Source of the DNA: Corydoras sp. C115
Taxonomy: Eukaryota > Chordata > Actinopteri > Siluriformes > Callichthyidae
Length of the DNA: 64,000 nucleotides
Reading direction: 5' to 3'
Assembly: GCA_019802505.1 (NCBI GenBank)
Contig: JAFMOC010000007.1
Coordinates: 10,218,001 to 10,282,000 of the forward strand
The notes under the pieces are model-generated. The model saw only the letters and a list, made by a program, of their open reading frames with translations, was not told where the DNA came from and did not search any database. Position numbers and translations under genes: made by a program. This document shows, piece by piece, positions 13,251 through 27,400 of this stretch (within the stretch, counting starts at the first letter, position 1; the number at the start of each line of letters is the position of its first letter).

Positions 13251-13734
13251 TTAATGTTATTTATCTCCGAAAGTACACAAATTCAAGAACTCAAGTGTGA
13301 AATAGTACCCCTTTTCTACCTCAATTATTGCTTAAAATTAAACGTGTGTTGTTTATGTCATGTGTTACCACAAACATACAAGTTAATCTCTGAAAAGTAT
13401 ATTCTACAGAAAAAAAGTCTGTTTGAGAGTATGGTACTTCAGAATGGTCAAAAGCTTACATTATTTCAAAAGCAAAGGACATCATCACACATGATCTCAC
13501 AAAAACAAACAAAAACAAAAACAAAAGTTTATTTGTGATTCAAGAGAACAGTGTGCCAGAAAATCAAAATCATATCTGAATGTCTAAACACCTGCAGAAA
13601 TGTATTATCTGACTTTACCTAAATTATGTGAATGTATCTTACTTAAAATATTGGCCTGTTAAATTTTGATGAAAATTTGTTGAAATATTGGCTAACATTG
13701 AAAAGTAATGCTTTAATGTATTACATATACATTA

Positions 13735-13900
13735 CTGTGCTGTTTTAACATGATAATGACCCACAGAACACAGCAAGGATAACCAAGGAGTGGCTTCTTA
13801 AGAAGCATATCAAGGTTCAGGAGTGGCCTAGCCAGTCTCCAGACCTAAACCCTATAGAAAATCTTTTGAGGGAGCTGAAACTCTGTGTTTCTCAGCAACA
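13735..13900 (+). mobile_element. Tc1-like transposase C-terminal fragment
   Basis: Reads HDNDPQNTARITKEWLLKKH and then WPSQSPDLNPIENL, the D and E catalytic blocks of Tc1 transposases. It is cut by the SINE at 13904. Confidence 0.8.
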
Positions 13901-13903
13901 GAC

Positions 13904-14003
13904 ACGCGGACACGGGGAGAACATGGAAACTCCACCCAGATGGGGATTCGATCCGGGAATCCCTAGTGCTGAGAGGCGAACGTGCTAACCACTAAGCCAC
14001 CGC
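13904..14003 (-). mobile_element. SINE family A head fragment
   Basis: Only the tRNA head and the first body block are present (reverse complement of A box, B box and tggagtttccatgttctccc). Confidence 0.8.
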
Positions 14004-14892
14004 TATAAATTTTTATATATTCCGGATATTTTTAGTGAATGGGTGGATGGATTAATTACAGTTTTTCTCATAATAGGGGTTTAATTACTAGACAGGGAAG
14101 ACAAGGCCCTTTCTGTGTAAAATATGCATGTTCTTCATATTTATGCAAAATGATGTCACCCCTTGTATGAACGGTTGAGTAAATGTGTTTGTTTGTGTGT
14201 CTTCCCTACAACAAACTGGCAACCTGTTAATGTGTTTTCCTGCCAGCATTCCAGTCTGTTTAAGAGATACAATCTTAGGAAGACCAAACTGTATAATGTT
14301 TAGAAAGATCACAAAGAAACCCAGGGTAACATCTTGTTTTTTTTGTGCTGTTTGCCCTTGTGTTTTTCCTGTCTTCCACTTTCCAAATGCAGGGATGGCT
14401 TGACCCCTAGTCCTCACCACCACCATCTCATAAACCTAATGAGATTAAGTTGATGACAAAATTAATAAATAAATGTAAAGCATCATATAGCCGTAATAAC
14501 ATATGGAATAAGTAAACGTCAGGCACAGATACAGAAGGTATAGGAGATACCAGACAATAAGGGAGTTTGAACTGGATGGGGTAAAGACACGTAGACACGA
14601 CTGAATTCACAAGTACCACAAAATGAATGTTAGACACAGGTGTGGAGGTCTGCGTGGTGATTCTGTGTGCATGCATGTAAATAACTGAAATTAAATTAGT
14701 ATGTGTGAGACATTTCTGTAATTATTTTCTATTATGTGTGCGTGTGTTTTACAACAAAACACCTAATAACCACACACAATTATCCTATTATTTTGTGAAC
14801 CTAAAATAAATCACATAATTTGTAAAGTATAATGTTACATTGTATGTCATCATCTTTATATATATATATATTTTTTTTTTTTTTCATTTCAG
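14004..14892. other. Flank immediately upstream of slc4a11 coding exon 1
   Basis: A 5' UTR exon or promoter could lie here. A tract ttccactttccaaatgcag at about 14376-14394 looks like a 3' splice site, but its downstream frame closes at once. No CpG island is evident. Confidence 0.35.
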
Positions 14893-14943
14893 AGGCTCCG
14901 TCCTCAGGCATGGCCAAGAATGGATACTTCTATCAGGAGATGG
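14893..14943 (+). CDS. slc4a11: slc4a11 coding exon 1 (start codon)
   Basis: The acceptor is ttttcatttcag and the donor gtgagt. ATG at 14910 opens MAKNGYFYQEM, which resembles the MSQNGYF start of a human isoform. The 17 nt before the ATG are open in frame, so an upstream exon could extend the protein, or this may be 5' UTR. It leaves phase 1. Confidence 0.85.
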
Positions 14944-17900
14944 GTGAGTTATATGCACTTACATTTACTAATGGATATGTCCTCATATTTACTATTTTTT
15001 ACAGTGAGTGTATGTTTTTTTATTTACCACTATTACTGTTTAACTGGTTTATTCTTTGTTTTATATAATATACTGTTTTTAGGTCTTCGGTAAAAATCTG
15101 TTATAATCTAGCTATATTTCTAAAAGTCCATCAGAGGATCATGTATCTGTATGACAAATGACAAATGAAAGTTTGTCAGTAGGCAAAATGTTAGACATCT
15201 GTAGACATCTCAATTATTTGTAGATATACTGTAAACATAATAGCCAAAATATATTACCACTTGAAGAAACACCAGCTACCATGATTTAATTTAATGTAAT
15301 TGTATAAATACAAATCTATTTAAATGTTAATTTGTTGAGCATTTGGTAGGCATATCTTGTAGGTATGTGATTGTGAGAATATGTGCTCATCATGTAATAA
15401 TATTTGGCAATTGTTAATTAGCTGGGATGCAGATCATCTCCCTTATTTCGGTGGGTCTCATGTTATACAAAATCCAAAAATCAGATTTTTCCATCTCAAA
15501 GACAAAAATAACCTGTTTTACTTGAAATTTAGTTGCAATAATTCAAATTCTAATACATCTAATTATCGAATTATTAATCCGATGATATCTTATGTAGGGC
15601 TGATTATGTTGACATAATTGATTACGTCGACGTACTTTATTACTATAATACGTTGATTTGCATAGCTTGCGTCAATGCGTCAACAAAATGGCAGCACCCT
15701 ACCAAAAAGATGGATTTATCCGGAGCGCAGCAGCTAAAAATTGCCTGCGTGCATCTAAAGAGTGGGAGCACTTCACACAGAAGCACAACAATGCGGTGCT
15801 CTGTCAGATTTGTAAAGTGGAGATGGTGTTTCAAAAAATATATTGTCAACATATTGTATATAGTCCATAAAATGTCAGATTCTTTTTTGTACGATGTTTG
15901 TACGGTTCAGTCAGTGCAGTTTTTTTTTGTTTTGTTTGTTTTTTTGTTTTGTTTTTTTAACAAAAACCGACTCATTACCTAGTGATTTAATATTAATTTA
16001 AAATAAACTATTTGGAAAGTAAAGTAAACTATTACATGTGCTTTATATTATACTTGAATTATTTAATCTCTTGTGGCTGAGATCTGATTGTTGATGAAGC
16101 TGTTAATGCTAAAGCATTTTTGTGTTTCAATAGTGCCCTTAAGAGCACTGTGTGAGAAATATTTCAACATTAAAGGTTTTTATTTCTTATTATTTTAGAA
16201 AAGTTATTTTAATTTCAAACATAATTACATTAGAGTAGAGTTTTTAGATTAATCTATTAATCGAAAAGAAAATTGTTAAATTAATCAATAGAAAATTAAT
16301 TGTTAGATGCAGTCCTAATCTTATGTAAGTTGAGTTCAAAATTGAATATTGCGTCAAAAAGTCCTTTTTGTCATGGAACAGCATGGTGGAAGGTTTTATG
16401 GAATCAGAGCCCTAACCACATTAGACAATACACCACGGGAGACAAAATAAAAAATGAAGTTCATAAAAATAAATAAAATACTGCCAAAAAACAGTTCTAT
16501 TAGAAACATCTGTTCCAACTGCAGCTTTTCCTTAAGGAAAACAGCACTCTGTAACTTTGTTTAATTGTTGAAATGAGTCACTGGTTCTGCATAATTTCCT
16601 TACTTCCTAGGGAGTACTTGCCATCTTGGCATTTAAAAGCATTAAGCTCATTGTTTTCACCACCTCTTCTTCTATCTGCAGTTTGTGCTTTCTTTATCCA
16701 AAGCTTTTCATAAAAACAACTGGATGGTCAGGAAGTAAGCAGATTTTTGGGATCTCTTTAGAAAGTTGCACAGTGTCTTGACAATCATCTTGGTGCATCC
16801 AGCATTTAAAAAAAACTTTTAAGCTAATTTACAGTATTTGTTCCTTTTCTTCACTTACCATATAGATGTACTTTGTAGTTTTACACTTATAGACTGTTGT
16901 ACATATGTTTTCTTTTTTTGTAGGTTCTCTACTCTCAATTGGTAACGATCATCACGGAACTGGTATAATTTGGGTGGTGTATGGTTTATTGTCAGTTCTG
17001 CAGTGACATCGACAGTGAGGGGGGGTTTAGTGCAGCAGTGCTGCTGTAGCTTCATTTAAACATCTCAGTGACACTGCTGTAAATAGAATAATAAAACTGG
17101 ATCATTTGAACTAATTTCTTTCCTCGGATATTATTAGTTGTTTGCGCAGTCACATATGTCATTTATTTAAGGCCCAACTGACACTGACCCTATTAAAAAT
17201 CAATCTTAGCATGTTTAGATAGTAGTTTGATGAAGACAAGACAACTTCCCATATATTTTATTTTTTACTAGTTCTGTATCAGTTTATAGTTTATAGTTTA
17301 GATCTTTAGTAAGTTATGCACAATCAGCATTTTTTTGTTTTCAAAATAATAAATAATAACAATTTGAGAATGTAACAGAATAAAGCAAAGGTTGCATATT
17401 GTGCTTCCCTGATATGTTTCAAGTATTAATAAGTAACCATTGAGAAGTATCAGCACTGCAGAAACTTTAAAAATGTGAGCAGTCAAGATCTGTTATTAAT
17501 GTAATAATTATCTTCATTATGTAACTATGTTTTGTACTTGTATGTAATTTTGACTCTGGTGTAATATTGTATTTAAAGAGATAAAAACTATATGCTACTT
17601 AAAAAAAAATGTATTCTAACTTTTACAAAGTGTTTATGTTCCTATGCCTAATGCGTATTGATTTGTTGTTTTTATTAGTATTTTTTGCAGCAATTGTAAT
17701 TAATGAAAAGTAATTATAAAACAAAATAATACAAAAATACAAAACAAACATATAGTAGTGACGGTCCTATTTTGTAGGAAATCCTTTTTTGTAGTGTATT
17801 ATTATACACTACAGTACAGCACTGAGAGGCGAACATACTAACCACTAAGCCATCATGGCTTATTTTCCTTGTGATTTATTTTTAAAAATGAATAAAAACT

Positions 17901-18150
17901 TTTTTTACCAGAGCGATTTTTATATTTGCTCTTGAAATGACGTCTTAGTTGTATTATTCCTGCAGTGTGAAGTAGGACAATTTTTGTAGTTATTGAGTAT
18001 ATGTGATGTTTATACTTACTCTCAGAACAGAGGGAGCGAGATGAGCAGGAGGAGGGAAGTGAAGACCGGGAAGAAGGTCAGGACTCGCCTATTCCATCAG
18101 GCGATGATATCCATCTCTACGGCAACCCAACGCATCAAGGAGGGTCAGGT

Positions 18151-18204
<54 letters not shown>

Positions 18205-21200
18205 GTGTGTGAAACATAGAGAGAGCGAAAGAAAGTAAAAGAGTGCCTTTTCAGACCTGGTTGTGTTGATAATTTTGCAAATTAATCATTAATGGACACA
18301 TTTGAGTAAGTGCGTTCACACCTACCATTTGTGAAAGCTGAAACAGTAGTATTTTAATTAAATTATGCCCAAACATATTAAGTATATAAAATATATACTG
18401 TTTTTTAAATGAAGTTAAATCAAATTTGACACCCTATGCTCCAAGATGTCCTAGGCTTCATTTAATTAATCATATTAAATAAATGCCATTCAGACTCTAT
18501 AATATGTTTAAATAAATAAAATGCTTAAATCTTTGTTAAAACACATTTGTTTTACGTAATTTTAAAATGTAAGGCGGCACGGTGGCTTAGTTAGCACGTT
18601 CGCCTCTCAGCGCTAGGGATTCCCGGTTCGAATCCCCATCTGGGTGGAGTTTCCATGTTCTCCCCGTGTCCGCATGGGTTTCCTCCGGGTTCTCCGGTTT
18701 CCTCCCACAGTCCAAAAACATGGATCAAGTTAATTGAGTTCTCTAAATTGCCCCATATAGAGTGTGTTTAAGTGTGTGAGTGTGTACCCAGCGATGGATT
18801 GGCGCCCTGTCCTGGGTGTGTGAGCATGGGGAACCCCACCGCGACATGGGGAACCCCACCGCGACCCTAATAGAGGAAAAAAAAAGTGGGAGATAATGAA
18901 TAATGAATGAATAAAAAATGTAAATCAGATGAAAAACAGTTTCTTGATTAACCTTTACAAGTGTTAAAACTGCCAAAGTGACTCAAGTCATAAAGATTAA
19001 TTGACAGAATGACATTGTTTCTGTTTGCAATAACCAGTTGTATTCACATAAATACACTTAGTTTCAAACTTGTATTCACTTTTCTGCTTCAGTGAGTTCT
19101 GCACAACATTGGATAGTCTCATATCAGTGCAGGCAGGGATTGTTCACACATTGTCTCATCCAAGCTGATGTTCTGTCGGCCCCGGCATATTCCCGTCAGC
19201 ACTCATCTGGATTAAAAACATCCTCCACTCCTGTGACTTGCAACTGAAGAGGGAAAAAGTGTGTGTGCATGTTCATGTATGTGAGCTTTGTGTTGACAGA
19301 ATGTAAGTGGTTTGTCTAGAGGTGATCACAACTGCTGGACAGGAAAATTGCTGTTCTTATGACTAGATTAACTGCACCTACCAAAATGCTGATGTTTGTG
19401 TGTTTGCCGTAACCCATGTTTTATTATTTTGAGTACCACACATTAGGAATTCAGCATTAGGTAGTCAGCATCACACATTTAACATACTTGTTCTTTTTTA
19501 TAATTCAATTGTTATGAACTTGAGGATGTAACATGACACCTGAGGCCTGTAAAGTTTGAGACAAAGCTCCTGGGTTTTATATTGTTGTATTTGTTTTTTG
19601 TATTGTATTCAATATTGAGATGTATTTGCTACTTTACTGCATTTAATCCTTGAGAGATTGTTGATTGCTTGAATAACATCCACTTTATAGACTGATGGGC
19701 AAAAATTATTACTTTTTTAAAATTGTTGCAGATGTCTGTCAGCTGACCATTGTGTTAACACAATATTTCAAAACTTGTGAGCGGTTGCTACACTTTTTAA
19801 AGATCAATCAGGTGCATTTGATTAGCAGCAATATGCTGCTCTTTACACTCTTAATACCTTTGGATACAGTAAAGATGTACTGATTTCATGGCTACAATTT
19901 TTTTTAATAAGTAATGACATCATAATTTGTCATGTGTTGTTCATCTGAGTTTGTATAGATCTAATTATAAGACCTTCCAATGAACACATTTTCTTATTAT
20001 TGTATTTATATCCTAACAATATAATTTAAAGAGCATAAATCTATGCACAATTGGAAATCAATCATGGGGTAAAAATTATTTTCCCACAACTGTAAAGAAA
20101 GAGATGTTAAAAATTTGTCTTGGTTTCAAATGAAAATTAATTTTGAAAACATTTAAATATTTATATTTATTTCTAGTCAAATTTTACCTTTCAGAAAGTC
20201 ACCAAGAGGTTATATAACATACACATTCAATTGGAAGCAATATTCCATTACAATTGAGTGAGGGGTTATATAACCCTATTAATTTACCACATTTTCACTC
20301 CTTATTAATACCATTATTTTAGAAAATCTGCTTTTAAACCAGAGAGCTTTTACTATCAAACTTTCCTATTAATCCTAAACCCGTTTCACCGGCTCTCTAA
20401 TCTGAGCAGGCCAAGAGGCAATGGCAAGCCATGCTAATCCGGTCTAAATATCCCTCTATATTAAAGTCTTCCTGCTCAGAAAGCATGCAGGAGTGAGGGA
20501 TCTGTCAGCGATAAAGGTTCTTTGTTGTGTATAATCTCTTTATGGATGAGCACTAAGTGCTACAAATTCATGAGTTTTGAAGAGACCTATGGATAAACCT
20601 GTAGACACTACTTAACATTGTCCAGCAGCGACATGTGCACACGCGTGTGTAAGCATGCTCTTAGCCACAGGCACGTGTTCAATTAAAACATATTTTTTTC
20701 TAGCCCATTCTGTGCTCACTGGGAAATTGTTTTGTAGACAGTTATTGTTGTTTTGTAGATTACACTTTTGATAGAGTGTGTTATGGTTAGGGGTACCAGT
20801 TCTGCCTTGCTGTCTCGGTGCAATTCTTTTATATTTAGTGCACATACTGTGATGTATTTTTCACTTGAGTCTTGTAAAAGTAAAAAAAAAGACGTGTGTT
20901 TAGTGGCTGTTTCACTTATTTGTTATCGTCTCATATTTTACTTTCTCATACTCATACTTTTTGCTTTCCTAGATTCTGATGTCCATGGCTGTGTATTGCT
21001 TAATACATCAAGAAGAGTAAGAAAACTTTGTTGTGTCCTTACAAAATCTTACAGTCATAGTTTTATAAATTCTTTAAAAGAAGGATCTATATTTAGCTTG
21101 TGTGTATTTTTGTGTTTCTTTACCTGTATGTATATGGAACCAGTATGTAAAGCTAATGAACTTTGAGGAGGAGGTTAGAGCCCACAGGGATCTGGATGGC

Positions 21201-24072
21201 TTTCTCGAGAGAGCAAGTATTCTGCTGCATGAGGATGAAGCGTCGCTGGACGACGTGCTAAAGACGATGCTCCGGCACATTTCTCAAGACCCACACACAG
21301 CTGAGCCAGGCTGCAACTTTGAGGAGATCATGAGCTCGTTGTTTACTGATGCTGGCTCACAAGAGGTCAATGGTGAGTGTATGAGTTTTGTGTATGTGTC
21401 TCAGACAAAGGGCCACATAAGAATAGATATTGCTTGTTTTAGAATAAAGCATTTGAAAGGTTAACTAACCAAAGTATTAGCATATGACACTAAGGTGATT
21501 GACACACTGGGGACACCTACCACAGCCCTCTTGACAGCTATCATTTTTAATCTTTTTTTAGTGACTAGCGCATTCCTTATTTCATAGTCCGCCAAAAAGC
21601 CTGACTTAACATTTGAAAGATGAGTGCACAAAAGACATGGAAAATTATATTTGATGACAAACAGGAAAGCACATTCAAGAGGAAAAAGACTTTTTTAAGG
21701 ATGTGTGATAGAATTTTCCCCAGCAACTATATTGACTGTCCATCACTTACCAAGAATTTGCAATATGAAATCTTCTGTGTAAAGGGTCAGAGGCCAGCCT
21801 GACTGCACCACCTGAGGAAAAGCACACAGGTGATAATAGGACAGTGATGTTCACACATTTACACCTAGCCACTGAACAGACCTGTCATAGCCTCTCTGTG
21901 GACACCAGTGTACATGCCAGGAAACAAAATTTTGGGGAGAATTTTAAGATCATAATCTACAGCTTGATAACCCAGGTTCACTATGGAACTGTGTGATATT
22001 TCCAAAAATATTTTTTTTATTTTAAATTTAAAATATTTTTTTTTGACAATTAATAATGTTATCGCACTATTTGAAAGTAAAGACATATAGTACATCTAAC
22101 AAATGATAGCCTAAACCATGGCAGCTTCCGACGAAATTTTCCATGACATGTTGAACTAATTGCAAAGAAATTTTAACAATATTGTCTAAATCTCTTCTTC
22201 AATGTCCTCAATGGATTGTGGTTTGTTGGTGTACACTTCATCCTTTAGATAGCCCTGAAGTCTAACAGTGTAAGTCGAGAAGATGCATTATGATGACCAA
22301 AAAGATTATGGCATTTGCAAACAGTTTCTGTCCAGTTTTCACCATTTTTAAGTTAACTATTACAGTTTTTACGCATTGTTCAGTTGTGTACCTTTACATC
22401 ATTTAACCTCAACATTAACTAATGACTGCAATAAAAAAATATTTAACTCTGGTTTGCCATGAAATAAAATTTAGCAATTATGACTAAATATTACTCCACA
22501 TCTGCCTAATGAATTTTAATTTGATTAAAAGTTGGATGTGGAAATGCACTAGACCAGCTACAGGAATTTGTGATAATCTGTCACAAGAAAGAGAAACTCA
22601 TTCATTCATTATCTCCCGCTTTATCCTCTATTAGGGTCGCGGTGGGGTTCCCCATGCCCATCCAGGGGAGAACGTCTCGGGCACTGGGCAGATAGACCCA
22701 TGACAGGGCACCAATCCATCGCTGGGCACACACTCACTCACGCATACACACTCTATATGGGGCAATTTTGAGAATTCAATTGACTTGATCCATGTTTTTG
22801 GACTGTGGGAGGAAACCGGAGAACCCGGAGGAGACACGGGGAGAACATGGAAACTCCACCCAGATGGGGATTCGAACCGGGAATCCCTAGCGTTGAGAGG
22901 CGAACGTGCTAAGCACTAAGCCACCGTGCCACCTAGAAAGAGAAACTAAGAGAAATAATTTTATAGTGTTTATTTGTAAAGTAAATTGTGGATGTCTTCA
23001 AGACTGATATATAACTCGATCTGTTAAGTGATATGTAAGTGACAATGTTTAAAAATGCACACAAAGAATTACCTCTTTGGAGCAGTAATTAAAACCTCCA
23101 ATTAACAACGACAAAAGATTTAATCACATTTATTTCTATATTTTTGAATCATCATAAATATACTGTACAAACTGTTCATTTTTAGTTGTAAATGATGCCC
23201 ATATTTAGACTAAATTATTATTTTATTATTAGACTAAATTATTCAGCCTTGGGTTTGATGATGCAAAGCACTAAACCTCTTTGCCATTTTCAGAATCATT
23301 TCACATTACAGTAGTTAATTGTAGTTGTAGTTAATTGTTATTTATAAACAGTCATTGTTTTATTATATAACAATTTTCAAGATTTAAAAAAATATATAGC
23401 TTGCATCAGCATTCACTTACATCACTCATCATTTTCCTTGTGATACAAATATTAATATAAAAGTATTTAGATTTGGAATCTGCTCATTAATTTAGTTTAT
23501 ATTGATATTGTTTTGAGATTATCCAGTAGTTATAATTTTCTAATGCCCAAATGATCCGACTTATATCCAAAGTATCCAAAGTCATATTTTCATCAGTTTT
23601 GTCTTATATTTGACTGATCATTAGGTACAGCAGTTTACGTTCTAGGATCTTATATAGCATGTTACAAATAATAAATAACCATTTTTTATAATTATTGATA
23701 TCATAGAGAAAATCTATCTTGGCTCAAGACATAAATATAAAGGGGTTCAACCACAGCTGATGATTGGTTGGTTAAGTTGTTTTAGCACCACGTGGATGAT
23801 CCATTTTCTTCTTCCTTGTTGCTAGGATACCCAGCTCACATGCGAAAGAGAATCTTATTAATGACATGGGCCTGTGTGCATGCAAATAAGTTGCCATGTG
23901 ATTGGGTTGTGAAATGTGAACATCATGAATATGATAATGTTTGATCATCTTTCCAGGCAAAGGCATGAATGGAAGTTGATTGTGTGGCTTTTACAGCATG
24001 TGATGTGTTTATATGTGAAAAAGATTTCCCAATGCTTTCATTCACTCACACACGAGTGTACACACATACACT

Positions 24073-24115
<43 letters not shown>

Positions 24116-24370
24116 TACAAAAGTGCCGTTTCAATAAGCTGTATATAAAATTATGTAAAGACCTGTATTAAATTTTGACTTGTGTCAGATCGCTTTCAAC
24201 CAAAACCCCCAAAAAATATAAGACAATGCAGATTACAGTGCAGGATAATTGAGAACAATAGATTCTATCCATTGTATCACATTCAGATCTTTGAAAAGTA
24301 AAATGTGTGTATAAGACATGTCATGTTTCTGGCTTGTTTTAAATTGTTTGATTCACTATGTAAATGATAC

Positions 24371-24430
<60 letters not shown>

Positions 24431-27400
24431 GTATTACTAGTGTTTGGGCTCAACATAATTTTCTGAACAATGTCTAACCTTAAACATATCTTTCCTCTGT
24501 GACTTTCCAAACCCTAAGTATGTCTGTGTCTCTGGTTTTCTTACACAGACAGGTCGCCTAGTTTCCTTTTCTATGATAAGGGTAAGGGCATGTGAAATGG
24601 ACGTGAGCTGCCTTCATAACCATTGTGAGATATTCCACTCACCATTTGTTTCACCCCATTCATGTTGGCATTTCTGCAAAATTTGATTGTCAGTGTTTTT
24701 AAAAAAGCATGCTGATTGCATGTTTGTTAAATACATCTGCTTTTAAAAAGTGTAAACAATAAGAAAAGTCACAAAGAAAGAGAACCAAAACTCATCTCCA
24801 AAATATGATCAAATCAATATATTTCATAAAAATTCTTTTGAAAAGTTTTCGATTTTCAAAGCCTAAAAGTAGTAGTAGTAATTGAAGTACTTGAAGTAGT
24901 AATATATAGTATGTAAATTATGAGCTGTTGTATTAGCAGTTAATTGATGTTACATAAAATAAGCCTCTGAACTGAGACCCCCATTGACATCTCACTTAAA
25001 TTACTTAAATTTTTGCAAACTTTAGTGTCTTGTTTGGTAAGTGTACACTAATATTTAAACACCAATTTATATTTCATTGCAAAGAAATTGTAATAATACA
25101 AACACAGTGATATTACCCACAATAAAACCTTGTTGTTTTTTTGTTTATTTATTTATTTATTTGTTTGTTTCATTTTGCTTTAATACACCATGCCAATAAT
25201 TTATAAAAAAGTAAACAAGCATTTTGATCAGGTTTTAAAATTATAAAATTAATAAATATTTACCATAGGTAATAATAATAATAAGTAAAAAAAAACATAT
25301 GATAAAAATATAAAATAAAAAGTTTGAACAGGTTATGGTATGTAACCATAGTAATTATGTATGTAACCACTATGTATGTTCATTCATTATCTTCCGCTTT
25401 ATCCTATATACATTATGGTCGCGGGGGGGTTCCCTATGCTCATCCAGGGGAGAACGTTTCGGGCGCTGGGCAGATACACCCAGGACAAGGCGCCAATCTA
25501 TCGCTGGGCACACACTCACTCACACAAACACACTCTATATGGGGCAATTTGGAGAACTCAATTGACTTGATCCATGTTTTTGGACTGTGGGAGGAAACTG
25601 GAGAACCCAGAGGAAACCCACGCGGACACGGGGAGAACATGGGAACTCCACCCAGATGGGGATTCGAACATGGAAACTCCACCCAAATGGGGATTCGTAC
25701 CGGGAATCCCTAGTGCTGAGAGGCGAACGTGCTAACCACTAAGCCACCATGCGGCCATTATGTATGTATTCATCAAATTTAAAGTGGCTCCTAAAGGAAT
25801 GGAACCAACAAACTGCTGACTCTTCTAATAATATTTTAAATTTTTCATATATTTTTTTCTCAAAGTCAAATATGTAGTTAAAATATTTTAATTTTTGCGT
25901 GGGGGGAATTCAATGTTTTAAAATGCTTTAATCATTTTATATATACACTGACTCAGAAGGATTTTCTGTGTGCTCATGTTTACTTGTTTGTGTGCGTGTA
26001 TGTGTGTGTGTATACATGTGGTTGGCAGCTTAAATAAAAAAGAATATGTGTGTGCGTTATGGTGTTCTCTCTTAAAAAACTGTTGTCAAGTGATATGTTT
26101 CCAAAAGCAACGACATACTCTTTTGCTGTTATCCTTTGTCCTGCTTTTTCTTTATATATTTTTTCGTTCATACTATCAATCTGTGTTTCTCTTCCTCATT
26201 CTTGATATTGTGTAAGTGTGTGTTGTCATGGTGATGCCCGTCAGTCTGGCATGTGAGTATGTGATGTCTTATTGATGAGACAGTGTGACTGTGTGCCGGA
26301 GAAATTCATCCTGCTCACTAAACAGCTCACACACACACACAAGCGTGCACTTGTGCTAGCATGCAGTTCCTGTTGGCCATGTTGAACAGCTCACACCTGT
26401 CACCTCTGCCAGAGGACATGCACAGAAAAACACACACATACAAAGATATATGCACATTCTTTTACACACCTGGACCTATACTCCTCTTTAATATGCTAGG
26501 GAGTGCATACCTTTACAGGAGAGAGGACAGAACCTGTGCAGTTTTGCAGGGAAATTGATTAATTTGAATTAAACATGTGTTGCTTTTCTCAGAAAGGTCT
26601 CCATTGTCACTCATGCCGGCTATAATATTGTGTGTTTTCCACCAATGCACTGCTACATATTTCATACATTGGTCTGCATTGACATTTTTATTTATTAAAT
26701 GTATTTTTTTGCTATGCAATAATAAATATGGATATTTCATAGCATTTGTTTTTTAATTTAATGTTTTTTTTACATTTTTACAGTATTTTTCAGGTCATTT
26801 ATGTTTGTCAAGTCCATGTAAATTAAATACATTTTCTACTGTGCTGGAAACCTTTCCTTATCTCACCCATTGCTTGTTCCTTAGTCTCTGCCCTATTCAC
26901 CTGTCCCAATCAGTCAACCCTCTCCCCTGGTTTAACCCCAACCCTCTTCCCCCACACAGTGCACCTGCTGTCAGAGACCCTGCAGTGTGTGACAGCTACA
27001 GCTACAGGCATTCAATACCAGCAGTCCTGGCTCTGCATCCTGTAAGTCTGTCTATGAACATATATACATACACTTACAAAATACTTTATTTGTGGAAAAT
27101 AAACTTACAAATTCAAGTAATATATTTACAAAATGTTACAATATATAAACAAAATAGCACTACATATGTAAATTTGAACGTGTGCAAAATGAAAACAACA
27201 TAAATACATATGTACTAGTACTTGTGTAGTTCCATAAGTACATAATTTAAATGTATTATAAATATTCAGTTAGAAAAAGTCATTTAAATGTATGAAATTT
27301 TGTCTATTTGTCTTATTGTATTGTTATTATTATTATTTGTTTAGAATTCTTTCGTTCCCAGCAATTGTAGAATTCCTTTCAGTTAAAACTCTTTTCTGAC

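Noticed and set aside
135..24430. CRISPR-like regularly spaced repeats
   Set aside because: All regular repeats are dinucleotide arrays or dispersed SINEs. There are no equal spacers and no cas genes in this eukaryotic sequence.
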